From JBLHHI01 sp047614125 (GTDB lineage: Bacteria; Bacteroidota; Bacteroidia; NS11-12g; UBA9320), in the NCBI GenBank assembly GCA_047614125.1, contig JBLHHI010000011.1:1-40631 (forward strand): a DNA stretch of 40,631 nt. Reading direction: 5' to 3'. Position 1 is the stretch's first letter. Each line of letters begins with the position of its first letter. Positions 7,897 to 16,932 of the stretch are shown here, in pieces. Below the pieces are notes generated by a model. It saw only the letters and a list, made by a program, of their open reading frames with translations. It was not told the origin of the DNA and did no database searches. The translations under genes were made by a program, and so were the position numbers.

Positions 7897-10203
7897 ATGT
7901 ATAAAAAGCAAATGAAAATAATGAAGTGGATAGCCGTAGGAATGATCTTGTGTTTTTCGGCGGGCCAAAGTGCTTTTGCACAAGCTGACCGAATCATCCA
8001 AGCAATGGAAGATGGCAACTTCAAACGTGCCCTTAAATTAGCCGAAGATGCCGAAGAAGACTCGGATCTTAGGAAGGATCCAGAGATCTATTTTTTAAAG
8101 GCAGAAGTTATTTTGGAGTTGATGAAAGACAAATTCTACCACTCTAAGAACCCAGAGTCCTTAAAAATTGGTTTTAAGGCCTTGGAAAAAGGTAAGCAAA
8201 AAAACGATGGCAGCATTTTTTCATCCTACAACAAGGTGGTTGACGAATATGTAATCCTGAACAACGAAGAGGCTTATTCTTCTTACAAAATCAATAAATA
8301 TCTTAAAGCCGCCTCCATTTATGAGAAAAGCTACGAGCTCAACCAAAATCCAACTTCGTATTTTTGGGTTGGAAAGTGCACCATCATTGCCGGAGATACA
8401 TCCATTGGGGAGACCTATTATAAGGAAACTATGAATTATTGCCGCACGCTTTCAGACAGCGGTGATAAACCAAACCCAGAATTTGTAGAAATCTACATTC
8501 ATTTTGCCGACAAATACTGGGTAAAACAAGACTTTGATTCGGCCAACCTTTATTTGATAAGCGGTCGCGCTATTTTTGGTGGAAATCCGAGGTTGGATTA
8601 TTACCAGCGAGAAATTGCCATCCAACAAATTAAAGCATTGCCTCCATCGAGCTTAATGATGGAAAAAGTGCGAAATGCCCTTTTCATATTTCCTACGGAT
8701 ACCTTCTTCATAAAAAAGGAGAATGCGTTGGTATTATTCATGCTCCGAAATAATTTGAGCAATAAAGATTCTGCCAGCTTTGACACTATGTTAAATAGAT
8801 TTGTTCGCGAAAAGCTCGTTCGAAGTAACTCGGAGTTTTTAAAAGCGTATCTAGAGGCCGACCAATTTCTTGATACCAAGGCCGAAAACGTTATATGGAA
8901 ACTGGTTGCTTATTACGGCAAGTACGATCATGAAGAAGCATCCAACTTTTTAGCCGATCGCTACATTCGGCAAACTGCGGCTACCCTAGATCCAAAAGAT
9001 ATACGAGCACGTTATTTAGTAATTATTGATTTTGCTGCAAAATCTAAATCACTGTCTCTTGCCAATCAAATCTTGGAACATGCCGTAACTATATACGGTG
9101 AAAATGTCGAATTCTCTGGATTGAGATCCTCTTTGGTTTCTTCATTTTCTGACAAAACCCTCAATACCAACGACCAAGGAGCTTTGTATAATTTAATGCT
9201 AGCGAATAAGAAAGATTTAAAGAAGGAAGACGAGCCGTTCGAAAAAATAGCCTATGCCTACATCGATGCCTTGATTAAGGATCGAGAATACATAAAGGCG
9301 AAAGCAGTGGTAAATCGACACTTTAAAGCACAACCCGACAATCCGGTGTGGAATAGAAAGCTTATTTTCATTGCAAAAGAAGACTTCTATCACAATTATT
9401 ATATGACCAAGGTTCGAGAAGAAGAAGTAGCGGGTATGAGAATCCCTGGCTTTGAATGGAATGGTTCAACTTCTGGATGCGAAGCCGGATCCACCAACCC
9501 CGAAATCAATCAAAAAGTTGAAAATAGAATCAACTATTTCCGTCGCCAAGCAGGAGTTCCTACGATTTATCTGGATCCCGAATTAAACGGTTGGTGTCAA
9601 GAAGCAGCCTTGATTTTCGAAACGAACAAGAAAATCAACCACGAACTCACTCCAAAATGGTCGTGTTATACAGATGCCGGCGCACAAGCTGCCAAGTATT
9701 CGTTGCTTACAGAAGGAGCGCACACTACAGTGGCCGTTACTTCATTTTTTGCCGACAATCGGAACCCAAGTGTTGGAAACCGCAGGTGGTTGCTCTACCC
9801 CAATGGCAAGGCTTTGGGGCATGGTTCAACCACAAATTATTGTGCCATTTGGGCACTCGACGACAGCGGAAACGTAGATACGAACAAATATAAAGATCAG
9901 TTTGTTGCTTGGCCACCCGAAGGATACGTACCGAAAATGATGGCTTTTAACTTTTGGTCATTTTCGTTGGATCAGGATTTAACTGATGCAACGGTTTCGA
10001 TGACCGAAAACTCTAAGATTATCTCAACCAAAATAATGGAAAGCTACAAAGGGTATGGGCTTCCCACACTCGTTTGGCAACCCGGCATCGACCTGTCCGA
10101 GATTAAGGAGGATCGAGTCTTTCACATTGCTGTAACCCTAATAAATGGTCGCCGCTACGATTACGATGTCCGAATTATGGACTTTGATCCGGTTGGTTAC
10201 TAG
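7897..10203 (+). CDS. Exported TPR-repeat protein with C-terminal CAP (SCP/PR1-like) domain
   Basis: About 768 aa. A signal peptide follows a basic start (MYKKQMKIMKW), ending near AQSAFAQ-like residues (SAFAQADR). Residues of about 30-510 are helical repeats typical of TPR arrays. Residues of about 525-690 resemble bacterial CAP domains: a paired-helix start (INYFRRQAG), the conserved NHELTPKW His region, GAHTTVAVTSFFAD, NPSVGNRRWLLYP (around 620-633) and LGHG. The remaining C-terminus is a short beta-rich domain. No T9SS sorting domain is visible, so it probably stays in the periplasm or outer envelope. CAP domains bind lipids, peptides or cell-wall material, and no function can be fixed here. 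Start: TTG 7882 is also possible; ATG 7897 or 7912 gives a better signal peptide. Confidence 0.85.
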   Translation: MYKKQMKIMKWIAVGMILCFSAGQSAFAQADRIIQAMEDGNFKRALKLAEDAEEDSDLRKDPEIYFLKAEVILELMKDKFYHSKNPESLKIGFKALEKGKQKNDGSIFSSYNKVVDEYVILNNEEAYSSYKINKYLKAASIYEKSYELNQNPTSYFWVGKCTIIAGDTSIGETYYKETMNYCRTLSDSGDKPNPEFVEIYIHFADKYWVKQDFDSANLYLISGRAIFGGNPRLDYYQREIAIQQIKALPPSSLMMEKVRNALFIFPTDTFFIKKENALVLFMLRNNLSNKDSASFDTMLNRFVREKLVRSNSEFLKAYLEADQFLDTKAENVIWKLVAYYGKYDHEEASNFLADRYIRQTAATLDPKDIRARYLVIIDFAAKSKSLSLANQILEHAVTIYGENVEFSGLRSSLVSSFSDKTLNTNDQGALYNLMLANKKDLKKEDEPFEKIAYAYIDALIKDREYIKAKAVVNRHFKAQPDNPVWNRKLIFIAKEDFYHNYYMTKVREEEVAGMRIPGFEWNGSTSGCEAGSTNPEINQKVENRINYFRRQAGVPTIYLDPELNGWCQEAALIFETNKKINHELTPKWSCYTDAGAQAAKYSLLTEGAHTTVAVTSFFADNRNPSVGNRRWLLYPNGKALGHGSTTNYCAIWALDDSGNVDTNKYKDQFVAWPPEGYVPKMMAFNFWSFSLDQDLTDATVSMTENSKIISTKIMESYKGYGLPTLVWQPGIDLSEIKEDRVFHIAVTLINGRRYDYDVRIMDFDPVGY

Positions 10204-10259
10204 TTTCATCTTTTATTGTCATTTTTTTACTGCCGAGGCAACGAAAACAAGGTATGTAG

Positions 10260-10267
10260 TATCTTTG
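10260..10267 (+). promoter_or_regulatory. Candidate -7 box for the first giant T9SS gene
   Basis: TATCTTTG matches the TAnnTTTG consensus. Transcription would start near 10273. That makes the ATG at 10273 almost leaderless and leaves about 70 bases of leader for the TTG start at 10345 that I prefer. No clear -33 TTG at normal spacing. Confidence 0.4.
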
Positions 10268-10344
10268 AATTAATGAGCATTTGGTTATGTACTTTTTTCG
10301 CAAACGTTGTAACTAAGTTTTTCATTAAGCCAAATACCCATGTC

Positions 10345-13300
10345 TTGAATCGATTTTTAGTCATAATATCCTTATTTCTGTTCACCCTTCCTGGGTTTGC
10401 TCAAAACGGCTTAGTTCAAAACAAGGGTCAATGGAATCCTACCATTTCATATCGAAAAACCGTCGATGGTGGCATCGTTTATCTTAAATCAAATTCCATT
10501 TCCGTGCTCCAATACAACCCGGAACAATGGGCCAATTTGGTAGAACACGGACATCAAGCTGCTTCCTTAAAGAAGTTCTTATCCAGCAAAAAAAACAAAG
10601 TCAATTTTCATCACTTTGAACTAAGTTTTCCAAATTGCAATACTGATTCAAGGCCGGAAGGACTTGGGGTAAGCGACCACTACCTTAATTATTTTCTAGG
10701 CAATGATCGATCTACTTGGACCCATAACGTACGTGAATTTAATGAGGTGGTTTACAAGAATTTATATCCCAACATCGATCTAATTGTACACGGCTCCACA
10801 TCCGGATTTAAATACGATTTTGTGCTGCATCCCGGAGCTCGAATGAGTGATGTTAAAATTAAATACAACCACATTGATGGCATTAAACTTATTGACAATC
10901 AGCTTGTTATAAAAACCAGCTTGGGCTCAATCATTGAGCAAATTCCAGTCAGCTATTTTGTTGTTGGAGATTCATTGCACCCAGTTGAGGTTCAATACAT
11001 TCTAGAGAATGGAATTATATCCTTTCAAAGTTCCAACATTAACATCGTAAAAACAGACCTGGTGATTGACCCAGAATTGGTGTTTGCAACGTATGCAGGC
11101 AACTCGGTCGACAATTTTGGATTTACTGCAACGTACGACTCCGCAGGACACCTTTATTCCGGTGGTATTGCAACGGCACCGGATTTCGATTTCGACTCCA
11201 CCGGCAGATATCCAACTACCCTTGGTGCCTTCAATCAAATATACAACGGCGGTGCCGAGCTTGACGATTACACCTTTCCCTGCGACATTACCTTGAATAA
11301 ATATTCCGTGGACGGTTCCGCATTAATTTATGCCACATTTTTGGGCGGAAGCAGCAATGAATTCCCACACAGCATTGTGGTAAACAAAGACAACGAACTC
11401 ATCGTTTTTGGCACAACGTTTTCCAATAATTTTCCAACTTCATCCGATGCCTTCCAATTGTATAATAAAGGAGAGAGCGATATCATCGTTACACGGTTTA
11501 AAGATGATTGTTCAGATATCATTGGCTCTACCTATGTTGGAGGCTGGAATGCGGACGGATTAAATCAAGATGGGGTTCTGAAGTTCTTTTATGCCGATGA
11601 TTTTCGTGGAGAAGTAATTGTTGATGGCAACGGTATAATCTATGTCGCGAGTTCAACTCAGTCGGACGACTTTCCAATTGTTGGTGGCTTTCAATCTAAA
11701 ATCGGTGGTGTACAGGATGGCGTTATCTTAGTATTTCAACCCGAGTTAAACGAGCTCATCTGGTCGAGCTATCTAGGAGGCAGCAATGGCGATGCCTTGT
11801 ATTCGGTCGACATCGATAATCGCGGCTTATTGTACCTTTCCGGAGGTACCCGAAGTGTTGATTTACCAAAATCGGATGCCGGGATTGGAACCGGTTTTAA
11901 TGGAGGAAACTGTGATGGCTTTGTTGCCATTGTAGATCCAGTTTTAAAGACTCTGAAAAAAACAGGTTATTGGGGCACTTCAAGTTATGATCAAATTTTT
12001 TCGCTTGAAATTGATTTAGAAAACAAGATTTATGTTGTAGGACAGAGCGCTGGCAAAATGCCGGTTTCGAGCAATGTGTATAGCAATGCGGGGAGCGGTC
12101 AGTTCATTTCTAAATTCGATGAAAATTTAGATGGTGCAGAATTCTCAACCGTTTTTGGGTCGGGAAGAGGCAACCCCGATATCACCATAAATGCCTTTTT
12201 AGTAGATGAGTGTAGAAAGATTTTTGTTTCGGGATGGGGTGGTACAACCAGCTTTAAGTCGTTCAGCTCTACCAATGGTTTACCAGTCACTAAAGATGCC
12301 TATTTAAGTGAAACCGATGGAAGCGACTTCTATCTTCTTGTTTTGAGCAAACAAGCAAAGGAGCTCTTATACGCCACCTATTTTGGTGGAACTCGAACCG
12401 ACGACCATGTAGATGGAGGTACCAGTCGATTTGATGAAAAAGGGGTAATTTATCAATCGGTATGTGCCAGTTGTCCTAAAAAATCTGGCGAACATGCAAT
12501 CAGCGATTTCCCAACCACAAAAGGAGCTTTTGCCGAAAAGAATGTGAGCCCACGTTGCAGCAATGCCGCTTTTAAGATCGCCTTTGGAAACTTGAATCGT
12601 CCACCCCAATTGACCGATACTTTGTTTACGATGGTGGCCTTCGACACTTTGCAATTCACCTACAACATTACCGATCCAGATGAAGACAGTTTGTTTGTAA
12701 CGCTAACCCCAGATCCCTCCCTCCGGTTAAATAACAAGCTGATCAACTTCTCATCAAAATCAAAATCGCTTGCAACATGGAGCGGTAATATAATCCTAAC
12801 CACACTTTGCGAGGATGTGGGAGATACCTTAACCATTGGAGTATATGCAATCGATAAAGGCTGCCCATCCATTTTAGACAGTACAGCCACCATTCGAGTG
12901 GTTGTTACTCCGCCACCGGTATTGGAGCCACCGCCAACACTTTGTTTAAACTTTACTTCAGAAAGTTCTTTAACCATTTTTTGGGAGGCCATAGCAACAT
13001 CGAAGTATTACGGAAATACAAAGTTGTTTCGAATTAATCCCAATGGAAGTGAAGAACTTATTTACACCACATCCAACAGTGGAGCTGGCAGCTTTGCGGA
13101 CCTTGGTCTGAATTTACCAAAGTTCAATGAATACATTTACTATATCGTTGTAACCAACATCTGTGATAAAGATGGACCTCCCTCTTATCGGGTTTCAACA
13201 ACTCGCGAATTCGAATTCCCAGTTAAAGGTTCTTACGTGATAACCGCCACCGTAACTGATGGACAAGACGTACAAGTGGTTTGGACTTCAACGGATGAGG

Positions 13301-14049
13301 ATGATTTTGGCAGATACAACGTTTATAGAAAAAAGAATTACGGCAAAGGAGATTTTGAGTATTATGCCAGTACCTATAACAGAACGGACACAACTTTTAT
13401 TGATAAAAATGTTGATGTAGATGAAACCTCTTACTGCTACAACATAACGGTTAGCGACAACTGCGGGCATGTTAGCAAAGCAAGTAATTATGGATGCACG
13501 ATTGTTTTAGAAGGTCAAACATCTCCATTTGAGCACCGCCTTTTCTGGAACGAATATGTGCAATGGGAAAATGATGTTGAACGGTACGACCTATCCAGAA
13601 GCGTTGACACCGGTAGCTTGCGATTCATTGAGACCTTTGAGCCATCCAACCGATATCACAAAGACACCTTATTTGATTATGATTGGGGCGGGTACTGGTA
13701 TCGAGTGCGTGCGTTTGAGAACCCGGGCACTTTTAATGCCATTAGCCAAAGCAATAGAATTTATTTAATACAGCCGCCCCTATTACATGTTCCCAATGCC
13801 TTTACGCCCAATGGTGATGGACTAAATGAAATATGGGGAATTGTACCTGTGTTTGTTAAGGAATACCAATTACAGGTTTTTGATCGATGGGGAGGAAAGG
13901 TATTTGACACGGATAATAAAAAGCAAAGCTGGGATGGTTTTGTAAAGAATGTTCAGACATCGAATTCGGTCTACGTATACTACATTCGATTTACCGGATG
14001 GGATCATTCCATCCACTACCGCAAGGGTACCGTAACCATTCTAAAGTAG
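10345..14049 (+). CDS. Giant secreted SBBP-repeat protein with type B (CHU_C) T9SS sorting domain
   Basis: About 1234 aa from a TTG at 10345, which yields a clean signal peptide (MNRFLVIISLFLFTLPGFAQ); the same frame is open upstream to ATG 10273 and beyond, but that adds an unlikely extension. Residues of about 20-240 resemble the N-terminal domain found ahead of SBBP repeats (NGLVQNKGQWNP). About 240-750 hold SBBP-type beta-propeller repeats (FATYLGG-like units such as IYATFLGGSSNE and IWSSYLGGSNGD). Then come a cadherin/Ig-like domain, FN3-like units and the gliding-motility-associated C-terminal domain (PNAFTPNGDGLNE through DRWG and WDG to the end), which directs T9SS secretion and surface attachment. 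Likely a surface or adhesion protein; its ligand is unknown. Confidence 0.9.
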   Translation: MNRFLVIISLFLFTLPGFAQNGLVQNKGQWNPTISYRKTVDGGIVYLKSNSISVLQYNPEQWANLVEHGHQAASLKKFLSSKKNKVNFHHFELSFPNCNTDSRPEGLGVSDHYLNYFLGNDRSTWTHNVREFNEVVYKNLYPNIDLIVHGSTSGFKYDFVLHPGARMSDVKIKYNHIDGIKLIDNQLVIKTSLGSIIEQIPVSYFVVGDSLHPVEVQYILENGIISFQSSNINIVKTDLVIDPELVFATYAGNSVDNFGFTATYDSAGHLYSGGIATAPDFDFDSTGRYPTTLGAFNQIYNGGAELDDYTFPCDITLNKYSVDGSALIYATFLGGSSNEFPHSIVVNKDNELIVFGTTFSNNFPTSSDAFQLYNKGESDIIVTRFKDDCSDIIGSTYVGGWNADGLNQDGVLKFFYADDFRGEVIVDGNGIIYVASSTQSDDFPIVGGFQSKIGGVQDGVILVFQPELNELIWSSYLGGSNGDALYSVDIDNRGLLYLSGGTRSVDLPKSDAGIGTGFNGGNCDGFVAIVDPVLKTLKKTGYWGTSSYDQIFSLEIDLENKIYVVGQSAGKMPVSSNVYSNAGSGQFISKFDENLDGAEFSTVFGSGRGNPDITINAFLVDECRKIFVSGWGGTTSFKSFSSTNGLPVTKDAYLSETDGSDFYLLVLSKQAKELLYATYFGGTRTDDHVDGGTSRFDEKGVIYQSVCASCPKKSGEHAISDFPTTKGAFAEKNVSPRCSNAAFKIAFGNLNRPPQLTDTLFTMVAFDTLQFTYNITDPDEDSLFVTLTPDPSLRLNNKLINFSSKSKSLATWSGNIILTTLCEDVGDTLTIGVYAIDKGCPSILDSTATIRVVVTPPPVLEPPPTLCLNFTSESSLTIFWEAIATSKYYGNTKLFRINPNGSEELIYTTSNSGAGSFADLGLNLPKFNEYIYYIVVTNICDKDGPPSYRVSTTREFEFPVKGSYVITATVTDGQDVQVVWTSTDEDDFGRYNVYRKKNYGKGDFEYYASTYNRTDTTFIDKNVDVDETSYCYNITVSDNCGHVSKASNYGCTIVLEGQTSPFEHRLFWNEYVQWENDVERYDLSRSVDTGSLRFIETFEPSNRYHKDTLFDYDWGGYWYRVRAFENPGTFNAISQSNRIYLIQPPLLHVPNAFTPNGDGLNEIWGIVPVFVKEYQLQVFDRWGGKVFDTDNKKQSWDGFVKNVQTSNSVYVYYIRFTGWDHSIHYRKGTVTILK

Positions 14050-14112
14050 TACCTTAAACTTGCAATTTCTGCACTTTTACAAGCAAAGTACTTTGAAGTA
14101 ATAAAATTAAAT

Positions 14113-14144
14113 TTGCAAGATTCACGCTTATTTGTATATTTTTG
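14113..14144 (+). promoter_or_regulatory. Promoter for the epimerase/dehydratase gene
   Basis: TTG at 14113-14115, then 21 bases, then TATTTTTG at 14137-14144, matching the Bacteroidota TTG/TAnnTTTG promoter. Predicted start near 14151, about 22 bases before the ATG at 14174. Confidence 0.55.
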
Positions 14145-14173
14145 CAACTATATAAACCAAAGACCACTACCCT

Positions 14174-16099
14174 ATGGCTCTTAACTACTTGAGATTAATT
14201 ACCAGTAAAAACTTGCCTCGTTCGGTCATTTTAACCATTGACGTCTTAGTTACAAGCGCTTCCTTTTTGTTTTCTTTTGTTGTAATCAAGCAACTTAATG
14301 GAATTCACATTGCCCCTTCATCAATCATTATTCCATACTTCTTAAGCATAGGGTTTCGATCGCTTGCAATCTTAACCACAAAGTCGTACAAGGGAATTAT
14401 CAAATACACAAGTACCCAAGATGCCATTCGAATTTTCCTTGCCATTTTTGCCAGTTCGGTGGCAATATTTTGTGTAAACGCATTATTTTATCTGATTTAT
14501 GGCTACCAGCTCATGCTTAAATCTGTGGTTGTCATGGATTTCTTCATTAGCCTGGTTTCACTCACATCTTTGCGCTTGGGATATAAGATTTTATATCGAT
14601 ACTCTGTTCAATCTAAATATGTAAAGCGCTATAATACAGTTATTTACGGTGCTGGACAAACTGGCGTGATAGCTAAGCGATCTATTGAGGCAGACATGAG
14701 TTCTGAACTAAAAGTGGTGGCATTTTTAGACGACGATCGCAAAATGTCGGGTAAGATGGCCGAAGGAGTTGCCATTTATAATTTCAACAAGAAGTTTGAA
14801 TACGTAATTGAGAAATTCAAACCTAAAGAGCTGATTATTGCCATCCCATATTTAGCGGGTTATAAGAAACGAAAAGTAATTGAGTTGGGACTACAGCACA
14901 ACTTAGTAATAAAAAATGTTCCACCAATCGATAAATGGATTAACGGAGAATTTTCATTTCGCGAAATTAAGAGTGTAAATATTGAGGATTTATTAGGAAG
15001 AGAACCCATCAAGATTAATAATACAAACATCTTTCAATCTTTAAAAGGTTGTACAATTTTAATTACGGGGGCTGCGGGTTCGATTGGGAGCGAAATAGCT
15101 GCTCAGTGTATACAGTACGAACCAAAAAAAATTATTTTATTAGATCAGGCTGAAACCCCCATTTATGAACTGGGCTACCGACTTAATTCTGATTTGACTG
15201 AAATGGTTGTTGGTGACGTATCGAATAGAAGCAGGATGGAGCGAGTGTTTAAGACCTTTGCCCCCGACATTGTTTTCCATGCAGCCGCATACAAACACGT
15301 TCCATTAATGGAAGACAATCCCTATGAAGCCATCACTACTAATGTATTTGGAACTAAGATAGTGGCCGATTTATCCGCGCTGCACGGCGTTAATAAGTTT
15401 GTTTTCGTTTCGACAGATAAGGCCGTTAATCCAACCAACATTATGGGTGCTTCCAAACGAATGGCGGAAATATACGTGCAGTCATTGAACACAAAGCTTT
15501 CTTACACCAGCGATCATCACACGAAGTTTATCACTACTCGATTTGGTAATGTTTTGGGATCGAATGGATCTGTAATTCCTCGATTTAAACAACAAATAGA
15601 ATCTGGGGGTCCAATAACGGTTACACACTCTGAAATAACTCGTTTTTTCATGACCATTCCAGAAGCTTGTCAACTTGTTTTGGAAGCAGGTTCTATGGGT
15701 GAAGGAGGTGAAATTTACATCTTTGATATGGGTGAATCCGTGCGGATTGTTGACTTAGCTAAAAAAATGATTCAACTTTCAGGGTTCCAAGAGGGAAAAG
15801 ACATCGATATCGTTTACACGGGTTTACGACCTGGAGAAAAGCTAACCGAAGAGCTTTTAAATGATAATGAGAACACCATCGGCACGCATCATCCAAAAAT
15901 TATGATTGCCAAGGTTCGAGAATATGACCGGAAAGATGTTGAAGAAATTATTGAAATATTGTATTCCAACAAGGATAAACTAACCAATCGGCTTATTGTA
16001 GCCACAATGAAACAAATGGTACCGGAATATGTAAGCAATAATTCAATTTATGAAGAATTGGATAATAAGAAGTTTACCGCTAAACAGTCTTCCTTCTAA
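14174..16099 (+). CDS. Polysaccharide biosynthesis NDP-sugar epimerase/4,6-dehydratase (CapD/FlaA1/WbpM class)
   Basis: Membrane-bound nucleotide-sugar enzyme (641 aa) that makes UDP- or NDP-linked deoxy/amino sugars for capsule, O-antigen or glycans. Four hydrophobic segments lie within residues 15-140. A first Rossmann-like domain has GAGQTG (159-164) and the EDLLGREPI linker (271-279). A second short-chain-dehydrogenase-type NAD(P) domain has TGAAGSIGSEIA (298-309), AAYKHVPLMEDNP (371-383) and the STDKAVNPTNIMGASK segment (413-428), where the Tyr of the classical YxxxK is Met, as is usual in the WbpM/FlaA1 group. GLRPGEKLTEEL near the C-terminus is also typical. The gene has its own promoter; the SRAP gene follows 12 bases after its stop. 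The class is certain; the exact sugar product is not. Confidence 0.93.
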   Translation: MALNYLRLITSKNLPRSVILTIDVLVTSASFLFSFVVIKQLNGIHIAPSSIIIPYFLSIGFRSLAILTTKSYKGIIKYTSTQDAIRIFLAIFASSVAIFCVNALFYLIYGYQLMLKSVVVMDFFISLVSLTSLRLGYKILYRYSVQSKYVKRYNTVIYGAGQTGVIAKRSIEADMSSELKVVAFLDDDRKMSGKMAEGVAIYNFNKKFEYVIEKFKPKELIIAIPYLAGYKKRKVIELGLQHNLVIKNVPPIDKWINGEFSFREIKSVNIEDLLGREPIKINNTNIFQSLKGCTILITGAAGSIGSEIAAQCIQYEPKKIILLDQAETPIYELGYRLNSDLTEMVVGDVSNRSRMERVFKTFAPDIVFHAAAYKHVPLMEDNPYEAITTNVFGTKIVADLSALHGVNKFVFVSTDKAVNPTNIMGASKRMAEIYVQSLNTKLSYTSDHHTKFITTRFGNVLGSNGSVIPRFKQQIESGGPITVTHSEITRFFMTIPEACQLVLEAGSMGEGGEIYIFDMGESVRIVDLAKKMIQLSGFQEGKDIDIVYTGLRPGEKLTEELLNDNENTIGTHHPKIMIAKVREYDRKDVEEIIEILYSNKDKLTNRLIVATMKQMVPEYVSNNSIYEELDNKKFTAKQSSF

Positions 16100-16111
16100 A
16101 CCTTTCATTGC

Positions 16112-16900
16112 TTGTGTTATGACATTAAAACCAAGTTAGAAACCATGTTGCGTAAAGCGCGACATTATCATGATGAAGAGCGAATTGGCGAGCTCGAAGA
16201 ACTAATTCTGCCCTATCTCCAAGCAGATTATCATCAAGTTAGCGGATTCAATCATCCAACACTTCTCATTTACACGCAAGATCAACCTACACTTCCAATG
16301 CCTGCAACATGGGGTCTGGTGCCTTCATGGGTTAAATCGGAGGAACAAAAAAAGCAAATCTGGAACAAGACGCTAAACGCCCGGGGAGAAACAATATTTG
16401 AAAAGGCCGCATTTAAATCATCTGCTCGAAACAAGCGATGCGTTTTACATATTGATGGCTTTTACGAGCATTTCCACAAACAAGGAAAAACGTATCCATA
16501 CTACATCGCTCCAGCTAACAAGTCAACACTTGGAGTTGCAGCTTTGAGTGCTACTTGGTTTGATGCCGCAGCTAACCAAGAGATCTCAACCTTTAGCATT
16601 GTAACCACTAAAGGCAATCGATTGATGTCTGGCATACATAACAATCCCCAGTTATCAGAAGCTCGAATGCCTGCCTTTTTACTTGCGGGGCAGGAAGATC
16701 TCTGGCTCAAGTCAATGACTGATCCTACAAGTACCGCGGAAATACTTGAGCAAATTAAGCCCTATCCGAACGACGCACTAGTTGCGCACACCGTTCGTAA
16801 AATTAGAGGAAAAAATTCCTTATACAATGATCCACGAGCCGCAGAACCATATGAATATCTTGAACTTTCTGAGCAGGATGATCAATATTCATTGTTTTAA
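16112..16900 (+). CDS. SRAP (SOS response-associated peptidase) family protein, HMCES/YedK-like
   Basis: 262 aa. SRAP proteins protect abasic sites in single-stranded DNA by forming a covalent thiazolidine link through Cys2. The start must be TTG at 16112: an in-frame stop (16097-16099, the upstream gene's stop) is only four codons away, and only this codon puts Cys at position 2 (M-C-Y-D), which becomes N-terminal after Met removal. Other active-site residues are recognisable: Asn in LNARGET, Glu in GFYEH and His in GIHNN. The usual H-N-RMP spacing is lengthened by a short insertion (NPQLSEA) before RMPAFL. It lies 12 bases after the sugar-enzyme gene, probably as a chance operon partner. 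Confidence 0.92.
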   Translation: MCYDIKTKLETMLRKARHYHDEERIGELEELILPYLQADYHQVSGFNHPTLLIYTQDQPTLPMPATWGLVPSWVKSEEQKKQIWNKTLNARGETIFEKAAFKSSARNKRCVLHIDGFYEHFHKQGKTYPYYIAPANKSTLGVAALSATWFDAAANQEISTFSIVTTKGNRLMSGIHNNPQLSEARMPAFLLAGQEDLWLKSMTDPTSTAEILEQIKPYPNDALVAHTVRKIRGKNSLYNDPRAAEPYEYLELSEQDDQYSLF

Positions 16901-16930
16901 CTTGAGTTCGAATAATATCTGCGAGCTCAG
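16901..16930. terminator. Hairpin between converging genes
   Basis: TGAGTTCG (16903-16910) can pair with CGAGCTCA (16922-16929) with one G-T wobble around an 11-base loop. It lies right after the SRAP stop and before the stop of the converging T9SS pseudogene. The T tract is weak, so it may be a terminator or only a chance palindrome. Confidence 0.35.
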
Positions 16931-16932
16931 GT

